Assembly (NCBI GenBank): GCA_937924755.1
Contig: CALEVZ010000018.1
Span: 1 to 48,430 of the forward strand
Length of the DNA stretch: 48,430 nucleotides
Direction: 5' to 3'
Source of the DNA: an uncultured bacterium
Lineage (GTDB): Bacteria; Acidobacteriota; Thermoanaerobaculia; Thermoanaerobaculales; Thermoanaerobaculaceae
Shown: in pieces, positions 8,925 through 20,723 of the stretch
How positions within the stretch are numbered: position 1 is the first letter of the stretch
Layout: each line of letters starts with the position of its first letter
Notes under the pieces: model-generated
The model's input: only the letters and a program-made list of their open reading frames with translations
Told to the model about the DNA's origin: nothing
The model's database searches: none
Position numbers and translations under genes: made by a program

Positions 8925-11900
8925 ATGAAAGCCAGTACCCGTTTCCTGCCCGCGGTCCTCGTCGGCTGTGGATGTGCCATCGCCTCCTCCTCCCAGGCGG
9001 CGACCCCAGGCGGGGAGAGCCGTAATGCCCTCCCGGAGCTGGTCGTGCTCGAGCTGGAGGAAGCACCCGCCATCGAGGTGTGGGGGGCCGGTGCTCCTGC
9101 CGTTGCATGGAGTGCCGAGGTGCAGGCGCAGCGCGCCGCCTTAATTCGCCGTCACATCGCCACCCTGGAGGCCCAGCAGGAAAACGTCGTCGACTCCCTT
9201 TCCCGACTGCAACCGCCGGTACCGGTACTGTTTCGCCTGCAGCGGGTGTTCAACGGCATCGCCGTGCAGGTGGAGGAGGCACAGATCCCGACCCTGCGCA
9301 CCCTCCCCGGAGTCAAGGCGGTGCACCCCCTGCCACGGCTGGAGCCCGGGCTGGTGAGCACCGCGCCGCTCATGGGCGCCCCCCACGCTTGGGGCAGCAG
9401 CCTGACCGGGCAGGGCATCAAGATCGGCATCATCGATACCGGCGTCGACTACCTGCACAAGGCTTTCGGCGGCTCCGGCAGCTACGCCGGGCACGTCTTC
9501 GACGATCACGTCGTCCCCTGGACCGGCAAGGTTGTCGGTGGGTGGGATTTCGTCGGCGATGACTACAACGGCAGCAACGCTGCCCGCCCCGACGGCGACC
9601 CCATGGACTGCAACGGTCACGGCACCCACGTGGCCGGCATCGCCGCCGGGTACGGAGTCACCGCCACCGGCGAGACCTACGGGGGCCCCTGGGGGGCAGG
9701 CACCGACCTGGAGGCCCTGGCCATCGGGCCAGGGGTGGCGCCCGAGGCGCAGATCTACGCCCTCAAGGTGTTTGGCTGCACCGGTTCCACCGGTTTTGCG
9801 CCGGCGGCCATCGAGTGGGCCCTGGACCCCAACCGGGACGGCAACTTCTCCGACCGCCTGGATGTGGTCAACCTGTCCCTGGGGTCCTCCTTCGGAGCTC
9901 CCGGGGGGGTGTACGCCACCATTGCCGACAACGCGTCCCGGGCAGGAATGATCATCGTCGCCTCGGCGGGTAACTCGGGAGACACCCACTTCATCACCGG
10001 CAGCCCGGCGACCGCGGACCGTGTCATCAGCGTGGCCAACTCCGTGGACAGCACCTCCTTCATGTCGGACGTGGAGATCACCGGCCCCGCCGCCATCGCC
10101 GGACGCTACCCGGCCACCGAGGCCGGCTTCGGCCCCAACATGGCGCGGGACGGGGCGCGCACCGGGCCCCTCGTCTACCCCAGCGGGAACCCCCGCGGGT
10201 GTAGCCCCTTCAGCGGTGCGGCCGCGGCCGCCCTCAACGGTGCCATCGCCCTCATCGACCGCGGCGACTGCACCTTCGCCGCCAAGGTTCGCAACGCCCA
10301 AAACGCCGGTGCCCGGGGCGTCGTCGTCGTCAACAACGCCCCCGGCGAGCCCATCGTCATGGGAGCCAGCGAGGCCGATGCCCAGGGCATCACCACCCCG
10401 TCGATGATGATCTCGCTGGCGGACGGGGACCGCATCAAGGCTGGCCTGGGCAGCGGGGCAGCGAGCGCCACCTTAAGTGCCACGCGGCGCGGCCAAGTGC
10501 GACTGGTCAACCCCGCCGCCACCGACACCATGGCCACCTCCTCCTCCCGCGGACCGCGGATCTTTGACCTGGCCCTCAAGCCCGACCTGGCGGCGCCGGG
10601 GAGTACCATCTTCGCCCCCGAGGCCCGCTCCGGCTGGGCGGGCCGCTCCCTCTCCGGCACCTCCATGGCCGCCCCCCAGGTGGCAGGCGCCATGGCCCTG
10701 CTGCGCCAGCTGCACCCCGGCTGGAGCGTGGAGGAGCTCAAGGCGCTGGTCATGAACACGGCCACCCCGCAGGTATGGGTCAACCTCGGGCAAAGCGGCC
10801 CTCGACACGGCGCCGCCCGCACGGGCGCTGGGCGCCTGGATGTGGCTACGGCCGCCGAAGGGAAGATCCTGGCCTACCTGGATTCCCCCCCCGGAACGGG
10901 TCGGGTGGGAGTGTCGTTCGGCAGCCCCGAGGTGGTGGTCCGCCATCGGGAGACCCGCCGGGTGCGGGTGGTCAATCGGGGTGATGTCGCCGCGAACCTT
11001 GCCGTCGGCTACGCTCCCATCGTCGATCAGCCGGGAATCGAGATTGCACCCTCTGTGTCGAACCTCACCATAGCCGCCAACTCCTCAGCCACCCTGGAGG
11101 CGATCCTCCTCGCCACCGCCTCCAGCATGAGCGGGCGACGGGGGGAGGACCTGTCGTCAACCCAGACCGGCGGTTCCCGCTCTTGGCTCGCTGAGGAAAC
11201 GGGACACCTCCTGCTCCTGACCGAGGGCAGCGCGCCGGTGCGCCTGCCGGTCTACGCCGCTCCCCGCCGCCGCGCCACCGTGCTGGCCCGCCAGGGCGCG
11301 CTGGCACCCGCGCCGGGTGCAGGCACCCTGTCCCTCTCGCTGGAGGGTCAGGACTTGAGCGGAGGCCCTCACCCGGACGCGCTGTTGACCCCGCTGGAGT
11401 GGCAGTTCGGCACCGCCGGCATGGGGGAAGCGCTGGGGGGGATCCTCACCGATTACCCTGACCGCCCCCTGGCCCAGGCGCTGGTGGCCTTCGGCGTGGC
11501 CCTGCCCTCCCCCTGGACCACTCCCCTCCTCGCTTCGGTCAGCGTGGAGATCGACACCAACGGCGACTTTCGCCCCGAATGGAAGCTCACCGCCACCGAC
11601 GCCGCCCGCGCCCAGGACGCCAGCGCCACCCCGGTGGACGTCTTCCTTGCCCACCTCTGCCGCGCCGATGCCCCGAGCCAGTGCGCCACTCCCCTGCCGC
11701 TCAACGGCGCCGCAGCCGATGCGCGGGACACGGCGCCGTTTTTGACCGACGTGATGGTCCTCTACGCCCGGGTCACCGATCTGCAGCTGTCCTCGGGATC
11801 CTCCATCCGCTACCGCGTGCTCGCCGACGGGGTCAGCACGCCCTGGCTGCAGTACGACCTCAGTCGACCGGGTATGCGCCTCGCCGGCGGCGCCGGCCCC

Positions 11901-12353
11901 CAGGGATTCCTCCAAGTGGCCAGGGAGGGGGCATCCGTACCTTTCACCTATGACACCACTCGCCTGGCCGCCACCGGCTCCAAAGGGATCCTCCTCCTCC
12001 ACCACCACAACCTCGCCGGGTGGCGAGCCCAGACCATCCCGGTAATCCCCGAGGGGTGCACCCTCGCCTGCAGCGCCTCGGTTCCGGAAATGGCCGCACC
12101 AACCACCCCGGTTCCCTTTCGCGCTACGGTGGAGGCTGTCGGGTGCGCGGCGCCCACGCTGCGCTGGGAGGTGGGCGACGGCAGCGCCACGCTGACTGGC
12201 GAGAGCATAACCCACGCCTTCGCCTCGCCGGGCACCTATCGCTGGCAACTTACCGGAACCGCCGGCACCGCCACCTGCCGCCGCACCGGGGTGATCAGCG
12301 TCGTGGAAGAGCTCCCCCGGCCGGTTCGTCGGGTTACCCGCCCGCGCTCCTGA
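8925..12353 (+). CDS. Secreted subtilisin-like serine protease (S8) with PA insert and PKD-like C-terminus
   Basis: A 1142-residue exported protease. It has a signal peptide (KASTRFLPAVLVGCGCAIA), then an inhibitor-like propeptide to about residue 150. The S8 domain carries the full triad: Asp171 in GIIDTGVD, His232 in CNGHGTHVAG and Ser580 in LSGTSMAAPQVAG. A protease-associated (PA) domain is inserted between His and Ser (about 390-515, IALIDRGDCTFAAKVRNAQ). This layout matches the lactocepin/cucumisin-like group. Beta-rich modules follow, and the last about 90 residues look like a PKD fold (WEVGDGSATLTGE, HAFASPGTYRWQLTG). GGGGAG lies 7 bases before the ATG. It is divergent from the M14 gene with 153 bases between; a candidate -35 (TTGACC) lies in that gap but has a poor -10. 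Confidence 0.95.
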   Translation: MKASTRFLPAVLVGCGCAIASSSQAATPGGESRNALPELVVLELEEAPAIEVWGAGAPAVAWSAEVQAQRAALIRRHIATLEAQQENVVDSLSRLQPPVPVLFRLQRVFNGIAVQVEEAQIPTLRTLPGVKAVHPLPRLEPGLVSTAPLMGAPHAWGSSLTGQGIKIGIIDTGVDYLHKAFGGSGSYAGHVFDDHVVPWTGKVVGGWDFVGDDYNGSNAARPDGDPMDCNGHGTHVAGIAAGYGVTATGETYGGPWGAGTDLEALAIGPGVAPEAQIYALKVFGCTGSTGFAPAAIEWALDPNRDGNFSDRLDVVNLSLGSSFGAPGGVYATIADNASRAGMIIVASAGNSGDTHFITGSPATADRVISVANSVDSTSFMSDVEITGPAAIAGRYPATEAGFGPNMARDGARTGPLVYPSGNPRGCSPFSGAAAAALNGAIALIDRGDCTFAAKVRNAQNAGARGVVVVNNAPGEPIVMGASEADAQGITTPSMMISLADGDRIKAGLGSGAASATLSATRRGQVRLVNPAATDTMATSSSRGPRIFDLALKPDLAAPGSTIFAPEARSGWAGRSLSGTSMAAPQVAGAMALLRQLHPGWSVEELKALVMNTATPQVWVNLGQSGPRHGAARTGAGRLDVATAAEGKILAYLDSPPGTGRVGVSFGSPEVVVRHRETRRVRVVNRGDVAANLAVGYAPIVDQPGIEIAPSVSNLTIAANSSATLEAILLATASSMSGRRGEDLSSTQTGGSRSWLAEETGHLLLLTEGSAPVRLPVYAAPRRRATVLARQGALAPAPGAGTLSLSLEGQDLSGGPHPDALLTPLEWQFGTAGMGEALGGILTDYPDRPLAQALVAFGVALPSPWTTPLLASVSVEIDTNGDFRPEWKLTATDAARAQDASATPVDVFLAHLCRADAPSQCATPLPLNGAAADARDTAPFLTDVMVLYARVTDLQLSSGSSIRYRVLADGVSTPWLQYDLSRPGMRLAGGAGPQGFLQVAREGASVPFTYDTTRLAATGSKGILLLHHHNLAGWRAQTIPVIPEGCTLACSASVPEMAAPTTPVPFRATVEAVGCAAPTLRWEVGDGSATLTGESITHAFASPGTYRWQLTGTAGTATCRRTGVISVVEELPRPVRRVTRPRS

Positions 12354-12614
12354 CGAAGCGGTGACACCTCGCTGCACAGGGCGCCGCCCCGTTGCCGTCA
12401 GTGCCGGCTCACGAGGTCGCGGCCAGCGGATGGGCAGGAAGCGAGGCCGAAAAGTCCACTTCCTCGCCGAGCGCCGCTAGGGAAGCCTGCCAACAGCAGG
12501 GGAACAACACCGGCACGCTGCAGACGAAACACTGGGAAGGCTTGATAACGCTCGCCCCTTGGCCGGGGATGAGCCACGGCCCGGGAGAGCCCTGCAGAGC
12601 TCCCTGTTCCTGCC

Positions 12615-13457
12615 CTAACCCTTCTTCTTGCCGCCGAACATTTTGGAGAAGGGGTTGTCGTCTCCCTCCTGGCCGCCCTCGCCGAGCGGCACCAGCTGCG
12701 TCTCGGTGTAGTTGGCCGGGATCACGAAGGTGCTTTCCGGTACGGGAACCGTCTCCAGCTTGGTCACCTCCATGGTCACCGAGGTGGTCTCGGTGCGCCC
12801 CTTCTTCCTCTCCGTGACCGTGCTGGTGGTGACCATTTTCAGCGGCACCCCCTGGACCTTGCCTATCTCCAGGGCGATCAGCCTGTCCATCTCGGGGTCC
12901 CCCATGGAAGGCGGCTCCTTGCGCAGCCAGGTGCCGAAGGCCCGTCCCAGGAGCTCTGACACCACCCACATCTCCTGCACCGTCTCGGTCTGACTCTCGC
13001 TCTTGAACCCCATAACGCTCATGGAGCTCCCGTAGCTGGTGCGAAACTTGTAGTAGATCACTGGCATCCCGAGCACCAATCCCCCCGGCCGCTCCTCCAA
13101 CTTCTCCACCCGCGGATTGGTGATCTTCAGGTTGACCATCCGCGTCATGCCGCCGGCGAACTGCATCATCGCCTTGACGTCGTATTTCGCGTACGTCTTG
13201 TCCTTGGGGTTGACGAAATACATGGTCTCCCCGCCATCGCGGGTCAGCATGTACCCGCCGGCTGTGAGCAGAGGGTTGCCAGTCTCGACGAACTCCACCT
13301 TGGCGTTGTCGTCATCGACCCACGCCCTTACGGTGGCGCGCTGGGCATCGGCTCCCCGGCCCCCCTGGGCGGTGGTCTTGGCCTCGTAGTACATGCCCGC
13401 CGAGGCTGACGCGGCGATGAGCACGCCGGCAAGAATTGCCCCCACATACCGTTTCAT
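12615..13457 (-). CDS. Exported DUF4412-like protein of unknown function
   Basis: A 280-residue protein with a clear signal peptide (KRYVGAILAGVLIAASASAG). The mature part is beta-rich and resembles LolA/DUF4412-type periplasmic proteins (AKVEFVETGNPLLTAGGYML, GGETMYFVNPKDKTYAKYD). The C-terminus is charged (KMFGGKKKG). There are no catalytic motifs. The ATG is preceded by AAAGGAGGCGACC. It lies 96 bases downstream of the NifU-domain gene on the same strand and may be cotranscribed. The 261 bases between its stop and the convergent S8 gene hold no gene I can support. The export assignment is firm; the role is not known. Confidence 0.8.
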   Translation of the reverse strand: MKRYVGAILAGVLIAASASAGMYYEAKTTAQGGRGADAQRATVRAWVDDDNAKVEFVETGNPLLTAGGYMLTRDGGETMYFVNPKDKTYAKYDVKAMMQFAGGMTRMVNLKITNPRVEKLEERPGGLVLGMPVIYYKFRTSYGSSMSVMGFKSESQTETVQEMWVVSELLGRAFGTWLRKEPPSMGDPEMDRLIALEIGKVQGVPLKMVTTSTVTERKKGRTETTSVTMEVTKLETVPVPESTFVIPANYTETQLVPLGEGGQEGDDNPFSKMFGGKKKG

Positions 13458-13553
13458 GGTCGCCTCCTTTGTTCTGCAGCGGTCCCCTCAACGACCCGAT
13501 CCAGGGAGTGGGGACGCCCCTGCCGCATTATCCCCCTGCTCCGAAAAGGGGTA

Positions 13554-13793
13554 CTACACGCTGACGATACGTTTCACCTCGGGCACGCGGGCCTTCACCC
13601 GCTCCTCCACAAAGCCCACCAGGGTCATGGTGGCCATGGGGCAGCCGCCGCAGGCGCCCAGAAGTCGCACCCTCACCTCCCCGTCCACCACCTCCACCAG
13701 CTCCACGTCCCCCCCGTCCATCTGCAGCGCCGGCCGCACCTCCTGCAGCGCCTCTCGCACCCGCTCCGCCAATCCGGTCGTCTGAACCACCAT
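13554..13793 (-). CDS. NifU C-terminal-domain protein (iron-sulfur cluster scaffold/carrier)
   Basis: A 79-residue stand-alone NifU-like domain, the kind that holds a transient [4Fe-4S] or [2Fe-2S] cluster for delivery to apoproteins in the cytoplasm. The family pattern is complete: REALQEVRPALQMDGGDVEL, then the CxxC motif in LLGACGGCPMATMTL, and a hydrophobic tail. It starts at an ATG with AAGGAGGAAAGG in front. It lies divergent from the ECF sigma gene; a -10-like GATACT on the minus strand (13831-13826, with TG upstream) may be its promoter. Confidence 0.93.
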   Translation of the reverse strand: MVVQTTGLAERVREALQEVRPALQMDGGDVELVEVVDGEVRVRLLGACGGCPMATMTLVGFVEERVKARVPEVKRIVSV

Positions 13794-13940
13794 CCTTTCC
13801 TCCTTGACCCGTTGGGCCGTCCAACAGTATCACAACCGCGGGCCTCGAACCTGGGATTCCCGACCGAGATCCACTCGCGATCACCCCTGCTATCGTGGCA
13901 CCGTGAACCTGCCGGCGCTCTTCTGCGTTGGATGCCAGTG

Positions 13941-14522
13941 ATGGACGAGGCGAGCCTCGCGGATGTGGTGGCGCGTTGTCGCGCTGGGGATCAGCAAGCC
14001 TGGGAGGAGTTGGTGAACGCCACGGCCAACGACATGTACCGCCTGGCGGTGTCGTTCGCCCGCAGTCGCAGCGAGGCCGAGGACCTCACCCAGGAGGTGT
14101 ACCTGAAGATCTGGCAGAACCTGGACCGCTTCGAGGCCGGCTCGTCGTTCCGCGCCTGGGCCTACCGCGTGGCGCGCAACCTGTTCGTGGATGCCTACCG
14201 CCGCTCCCGCCGGGAGCGGCGCGCCACCTGGGTCGACCCGGAGTTTCTCGCCACCCTGGCCGGCGGCGACGACCCCCACACCGTCACGGTCCGCCGGCAG
14301 CGCCTGGAGCTGGCTCGCCGCGCCATCGCCGGTCTCCCGGAGGAGCTCGCCCAGCTGATTCTGCTGCGGGACCTGGCCGACTGGAGCTACGAAGAGCTGG
14401 CCCAGGAGTACGACCTGCCCCTGGGTACCGTCAAGTCGCGGCTGAATCGCGCCCGTCGCGAAGTCGCCGCCGCCATGGCGGTGGTCCTCACGCCCCGGGT
14501 TCCTGCGGGGGTCCCGGCATGA
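13941..14522 (+). CDS. ECF-type sigma factor (sigma-70 family, RpoE-like)
   Basis: Directs RNA polymerase to a stress or envelope regulon. The 193-residue protein has sigma region 2 (about 10-90: WEELVNATANDMYRLAVSFA, EAEDLTQEVYLKIWQNL, FRAWAYRVARNLFVDAYRR) and region 4 with its helix-turn-helix (about 125-178: LPEELAQLILLRDLADWSYE, LPLGTVKSRLNRARREV). No region 1.1 or 3 is present, as expected for an ECF factor. The start is either ATG 13941 or ATG 13932, neither with a strong ribosome site. Its stop overlaps the anti-sigma start in an ATGA junction, so the pair is translationally coupled. A TTGACC (13804-13809) with a weak -10 about 17 bases on may be the promoter. Confidence 0.95.
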   Translation: MDEASLADVVARCRAGDQQAWEELVNATANDMYRLAVSFARSRSEAEDLTQEVYLKIWQNLDRFEAGSSFRAWAYRVARNLFVDAYRRSRRERRATWVDPEFLATLAGGDDPHTVTVRRQRLELARRAIAGLPEELAQLILLRDLADWSYEELAQEYDLPLGTVKSRLNRARREVAAAMAVVLTPRVPAGVPA

Positions 14523-15256
14523 GGAGCTGCGAGGAGCTGCTCGACCGCCTGGAGGACGCCGCCACCGGCGGGCTGCCTGTGGAGCTCGCCCGGCATCTGC
14601 AGGAGTGCCCGCACTGTCAGGAGATCGTGGCACGCTGGCAGGCGGTGGGCGAGGCGCCGAGGTTGACGGCTGGCGCCGTGGCTCCCCCCGACCTGGTCGC
14701 CCGCTTGAAGCGCCTCCCCCGGTTCTCCGCCGCCTGCGAGGCCACCCTCGACCTGTTGGGCGACGCCTTGGCGGGCGCCTTGCCGGCGGCCGAGAGAACC
14801 CGCTTTCTGGTTCATCTGCAGCAGTGCGCCAGTTGCCGGGCCACGTGGGAGGCTCTGGCCACCCTGCGGGAGGTGGGACACGGCACCGTCGCCCCGCCGC
14901 GGCTGCGCGCCACCGCGGCCCTGCCGCCCCGGCAACGGCTGGCGGTCCGTCGCCGCCGCGGGCTGTTCGATCTCAGGCTAGCCGTGGCCGCCGCCTATTT
15001 CTTTGCAGCACTTACGGTCGTCCTCGCAGGAAGCCCGGGTTCGCCGGCTGATGGCGGTGGTGCGCGAATCGCCCGCGTTGCTACCTTTGCCCGCGCGGCG
15101 GTGGAGAACCGCATCGTCAGTTACTCCCGCCGCCTGCAGGAGCACATGAGTTCCGCCGGGGGCCGGGTCAGCGAGACGCTGCGGGAGACCTGGCAGCAGG
15201 TGCAGCAGAGGTTGTTCCCCCAGCGCGAGAACCACAACGGAGAGCGCGACGTTTAG
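14519..15256 (+). CDS. Membrane-anchored anti-sigma factor with two zinc-finger-like motifs
   Basis: A 245-residue cognate anti-sigma factor. It has two HxxxCxxC motifs: His26/Cys30/Cys33 (RHLQECPHCQ) and His99/Cys103/Cys106 (VHLQQCASCR), each followed by a helix, suggesting an internal duplication of the ZAS/zf-HC2 anti-sigma domain. One membrane segment lies near residues 153-171 (LRLAVAAAYFFAALTVVLA), followed by a roughly 70-residue periplasmic tail with amphipathic helices. The gene overlaps the sigma gene by 4 bases. It presumably sequesters the sigma factor at the membrane and releases it on an envelope signal; the signal is not evident. Confidence 0.88.
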   Translation: MRSCEELLDRLEDAATGGLPVELARHLQECPHCQEIVARWQAVGEAPRLTAGAVAPPDLVARLKRLPRFSAACEATLDLLGDALAGALPAAERTRFLVHLQQCASCRATWEALATLREVGHGTVAPPRLRATAALPPRQRLAVRRRRGLFDLRLAVAAAYFFAALTVVLAGSPGSPADGGGARIARVATFARAAVENRIVSYSRRLQEHMSSAGGRVSETLRETWQQVQQRLFPQRENHNGERDV

Positions 15257-15282
15257 CTTCAACGACGACGGAGGTCGTGACC

Positions 15283-15849
15283 ATGTCCAGCGAGCCCAAC
15301 ACCCCGCTTACCCCAGCCCCCGAGACGCCGCAGCCGCCGCCGGTCCCTCCGGTTTCCTACCCACCGTCCCTGCCTGCGCCGCCGCGCAAGTCGCCAGGCC
15401 TGGCGGTAGTGCTGTCGTTCTTTCCCGGGCTCGGCCATCTGTACCTGGGTCTCTACCAGCGGGGCACGGCGTTTTTCGTCGCCTTCGCCGCCTCCATCCT
15501 GCTGTCGGACAAGGCCGACCTGGGGATTCTCATCCCCTTCGTATGGTTCTTCGCCTTGATTGACGCCTACCGTCAGAGCCAGTTCATCAACCTGGGCTAC
15601 GTTCCCGAGCCTTACCCCGGGGCAGCGGCCCGCAAGGCTGCTCACAAGGGAAACCTGCGGTTTGGCCTGTTCCTGGTGGTGGTCGGCCTGGTGCTGCTGT
15701 ACAACCAGTTCTATCCCATCGACCTGTCGTTCATGGTGGATTGGTGGCCGATGCTCTTCGTGCTGGCGGGTGGGTACCTCATCCTGCGGCACTACCTCGA
15801 CCGGGAGAAGGCGCGCCGCGCCGACATCGAGGAGGCCGAGCGACTTTAG
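15283..15849 (+). CDS. Small membrane protein with proline-rich N-terminus and LiaF-type (DUF5668-like) C-terminus
   Basis: A 188-residue membrane protein. Residues 1-35 are almost entirely Pro/Ala/Ser, then come hydrophobic segments (LAVVLSFFPGLGHLYLGLYQ, FFVAFAASILLS, GILIPFVWFFALIDAYRQ) like a TM2/DUF5683-type domain. After a short loop the last two helices (NLRFGLFLVVVGLVLLYNQF and WWPMLFVLAGGYLILRHYL) match the LiaF transmembrane domain, which recurs near cell-envelope stress regulators. GGAGG lies 8 bases before the ATG at 15283. It follows the anti-sigma gene by 26 bases, so it is likely the third gene of the same operon. It ends 2 bases from the convergent trpS stop. Confidence 0.85.
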   Translation: MSSEPNTPLTPAPETPQPPPVPPVSYPPSLPAPPRKSPGLAVVLSFFPGLGHLYLGLYQRGTAFFVAFAASILLSDKADLGILIPFVWFFALIDAYRQSQFINLGYVPEPYPGAAARKAAHKGNLRFGLFLVVVGLVLLYNQFYPIDLSFMVDWWPMLFVLAGGYLILRHYLDREKARRADIEEAERL

Positions 15850-15851
15850 GT

Positions 15852-16832
15852 TCAGGTCAGCGGACCGGTACCGGCCAGCCGCCGGCAATCCGCCATCACC
15901 TCGCCGATCACCTCCATGGCGCGCTCGCGGCCGCTGCGCAGCACGGCCTCCACGGCGCCGGGGTCCCGTTCCAGCTCCTCGCGCCGCCGTCGGGCCTCGC
16001 GGAAGGTATCCAGAATCAGCCCCAGCAGGCGCTTCTTTAGCTCACCGTAGCCGGTTCCCCCGGCGGTGAAACAGCGCCGGGTGGCTGGCCAGTCGGCCGG
16101 GGGCGTGAAGAGCTTGAGCAGGGCGTAAAGGGTGTTGCCTCTCGTCGGCTTGGGCTCGGACACCGGAGTGGAGTCGGTGACGATGGACATCACGCGCCTT
16201 TTGAGCTCGTTCTCGGGCGCGAAAATTTCCAGGGTGTTGCCGTAGGACTTGGACATCTTGCGCCCGTCGATGCCGGGCACGACGGCGACGTCGGCCAGGA
16301 TCATGGGCTCCGGCAAGGTGAGGACCTGCTCCCCGTAGGTGTCGTTGAATCGTCCGGCGATATCGCGGGTCACCTCCAGGTGCTGTTTCTGATCCTTGCC
16401 CACCGGCACCAGATTCGCCTTGACGATCAGGATGTCGGCCGCCATCAACACCGGATAGGCGAACAGCCCATGGCTGGGCACGATCCCCTGCGCGGTCTTG
16501 TCCTTGTACGAGTGACAGCGCTGCAGCAACCCCATGGGCGTGACGGTGGACAGCATCCATGCCAGCTCGGGGATCTCAGGAATGTCCGACTGCCGGTAGA
16601 GCACCGACCGGGAGGGGTCCAGGCCCAGGGCCAGGAAGGCGGCGGCCACCTCGAAGGCGTTGCGCCGCAAGGTGGCGCCGTCGTGCACCGTGGTCATGGC
16701 GTGCAAGTCCGCCAGGAAGTAGAAGCACTCGTTGGCCGGGTTCTCCTGCAGCGCCACGAACTGCCTGATGGCACCGAAGTAGTTGCCGATGTGGAGCTTC
16801 CCCGATGTCTGAACACCTGAAAGGATTCTCAT
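15852..16832 (-). CDS. trpS: Tryptophanyl-tRNA synthetase
   Basis: Charges tRNA-Trp in the cytoplasm. The 326-residue class I synthetase has the HIGH-type signature KLHIGN (residues 14-17) and the KMSKS loop in GRKMSKSYGN (192-196), plus the family segments ADLHAMTT and GKDQKQHLEVTRDIA. Length is normal. The ATG has GGGAG about 8 bases upstream. It lies 83 bases after the lytic transglycosylase gene and is probably the last gene of the minus-strand run. Only 2 bases separate its stop from that of the convergent membrane-protein gene, with no room for a terminator. Confidence 0.97.
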   Translation of the reverse strand: MRILSGVQTSGKLHIGNYFGAIRQFVALQENPANECFYFLADLHAMTTVHDGATLRRNAFEVAAAFLALGLDPSRSVLYRQSDIPEIPELAWMLSTVTPMGLLQRCHSYKDKTAQGIVPSHGLFAYPVLMAADILIVKANLVPVGKDQKQHLEVTRDIAGRFNDTYGEQVLTLPEPMILADVAVVPGIDGRKMSKSYGNTLEIFAPENELKRRVMSIVTDSTPVSEPKPTRGNTLYALLKLFTPPADWPATRRCFTAGGTGYGELKKRLLGLILDTFREARRRREELERDPGAVEAVLRSGRERAMEVIGEVMADCRRLAGTGPLT

Positions 16833-16915
16833 GTACCCGCTCCCTCACCCCTCCACGAGCGCAGGATGGTAGCCGCTTTCTAAACGATCCACCAGATCCC
16901 CGCTGCCGCGGCGCC

Positions 16916-17604
16916 CTACTGCAGCGACAGGCGGCGCAGGGGCAGGCTCTCGCTCCCCCGGCGGACGTTGGAGATCAGGGTGCGCGACCCCTCTGCCATC
17001 ACCGTCACCGGTCGCGCCGGCGCTGCCGCCGGGCGACCGAAGCCCCCCTGCAGCCGGGGCAGCTCGCCGCCGCGGTAGGCGCCCAGGATGGAGTGCACGT
17101 AGTTCTGGGTCTCGGCGTAGGGGGGCACGCCGTTGTGCCGGGCCACCGCCTCCGGACCGGCGTTGTAAGCGGCCAGGGCAAGGCGCAGGTCGGAGCCGAA
17201 CCGACGCAGGAGGTCGGCAAGGTAGCGGGTGCCGCCGCGGATGTTCTCCACCGCGTCGAACACGTCCTTGACGCCGTAGAGCTGGGCGGTTGCCGGCATG
17301 AGCTGCATCACCCCGCTGGCTCCTTTGGGGCTGACGGCGCGCGGGTTGTAGCCGGACTCCATGCGGATCACCAGGTCGATGAGGTGCGGATCGAGACCGT
17401 GTTCCCGCGCTGTCGTCTCGACCACCGGCCAGAGGGCGCTGCGCCGCGCCTCCGAGGCCACCGGCACGTACGCGGCGCGGGGTGCGGCCGCCACGTTGAC
17501 CACCCGGCGCGACCCGTCGGGGCCGGTGTACACGATGATGCCGCCGTCACCGGCCGAGTCGCCAGCGACGCCCAACAGACCCACCAGCAGGCACGCCGCC
17601 ACCC

Positions 17605-17608
<4 letters not shown>
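16916..17608 (-). CDS. Lytic transglycosylase (SLT domain) with DUF4124-like N-terminus
   Basis: Cleaves peptidoglycan glycan strands in the periplasm. The 230-residue protein starts at GTG (AGGAG 8 bases upstream), and this GTG overlaps the alaS stop (GTGA). A short signal-like segment (RVAACLLVGLLGVAG) is followed by a DUF4124-like strand pair (IIVYTGPDGSRRVVNV), then the SLT domain from about residue 58. The catalytic Glu84 is in IRMESGYNP, with the expected PKGASGVMQLMPATAQLYGV and LALAAYNAGPEAVARHNG. It could trim the wall for pilus passage, given the PilT genes upstream; that link is inference. Confidence 0.93.
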
Positions 17609-20262
<2,654 letters not shown>

Positions 20263-20723
20263 GGCTACTCTTCCCCCCCGCGCGGCTCGCCAGAGAGGGC
20301 GGAAAGCCGCGCGCGAGCAGGTACCGTACCACCCTCCTTGGCTCCGGTGAAAGGGTCTCCGAGCCGGCCGGCCGCCTCCCCAGGCGCCCCAGGGCCCGCG
20401 CCAGCGCCCCCTCCTCCTCCTCGTCGGAGATTTCCGTCAGCGCCCGCCGTGCGGCCTCCTCCCCCACCCCCCGGCGGGCCAGCAGCGCCGCCAGCCGCTG
20501 CCGTCCGTACCCCCGCCGCAGCCCGCGGGCGCAGGTGGCCCGCGCCACTTCCAGGTCGTCCACCAGTCCCGCCTGGCGCAGACGCTCCACCTCCGCCCTC
20601 ACTGCGGCGGGAGAAAACCCTCTTCTGAGCAAGCGATCAGAAAGCTCGCGCTCGCTCAGGGCGCGGCCGGTGAGCAGGCGCAGGGCGGCGGCGTGCAACG
20701 CGTCTGCCATGGGCGGCGCGCAC

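Noticed and set aside
12392..12817. Plus-strand frame after the S8 protease gene
   Set aside because: It runs into the antisense of the DUF4412-like gene, has no ribosome site and no family resemblance.
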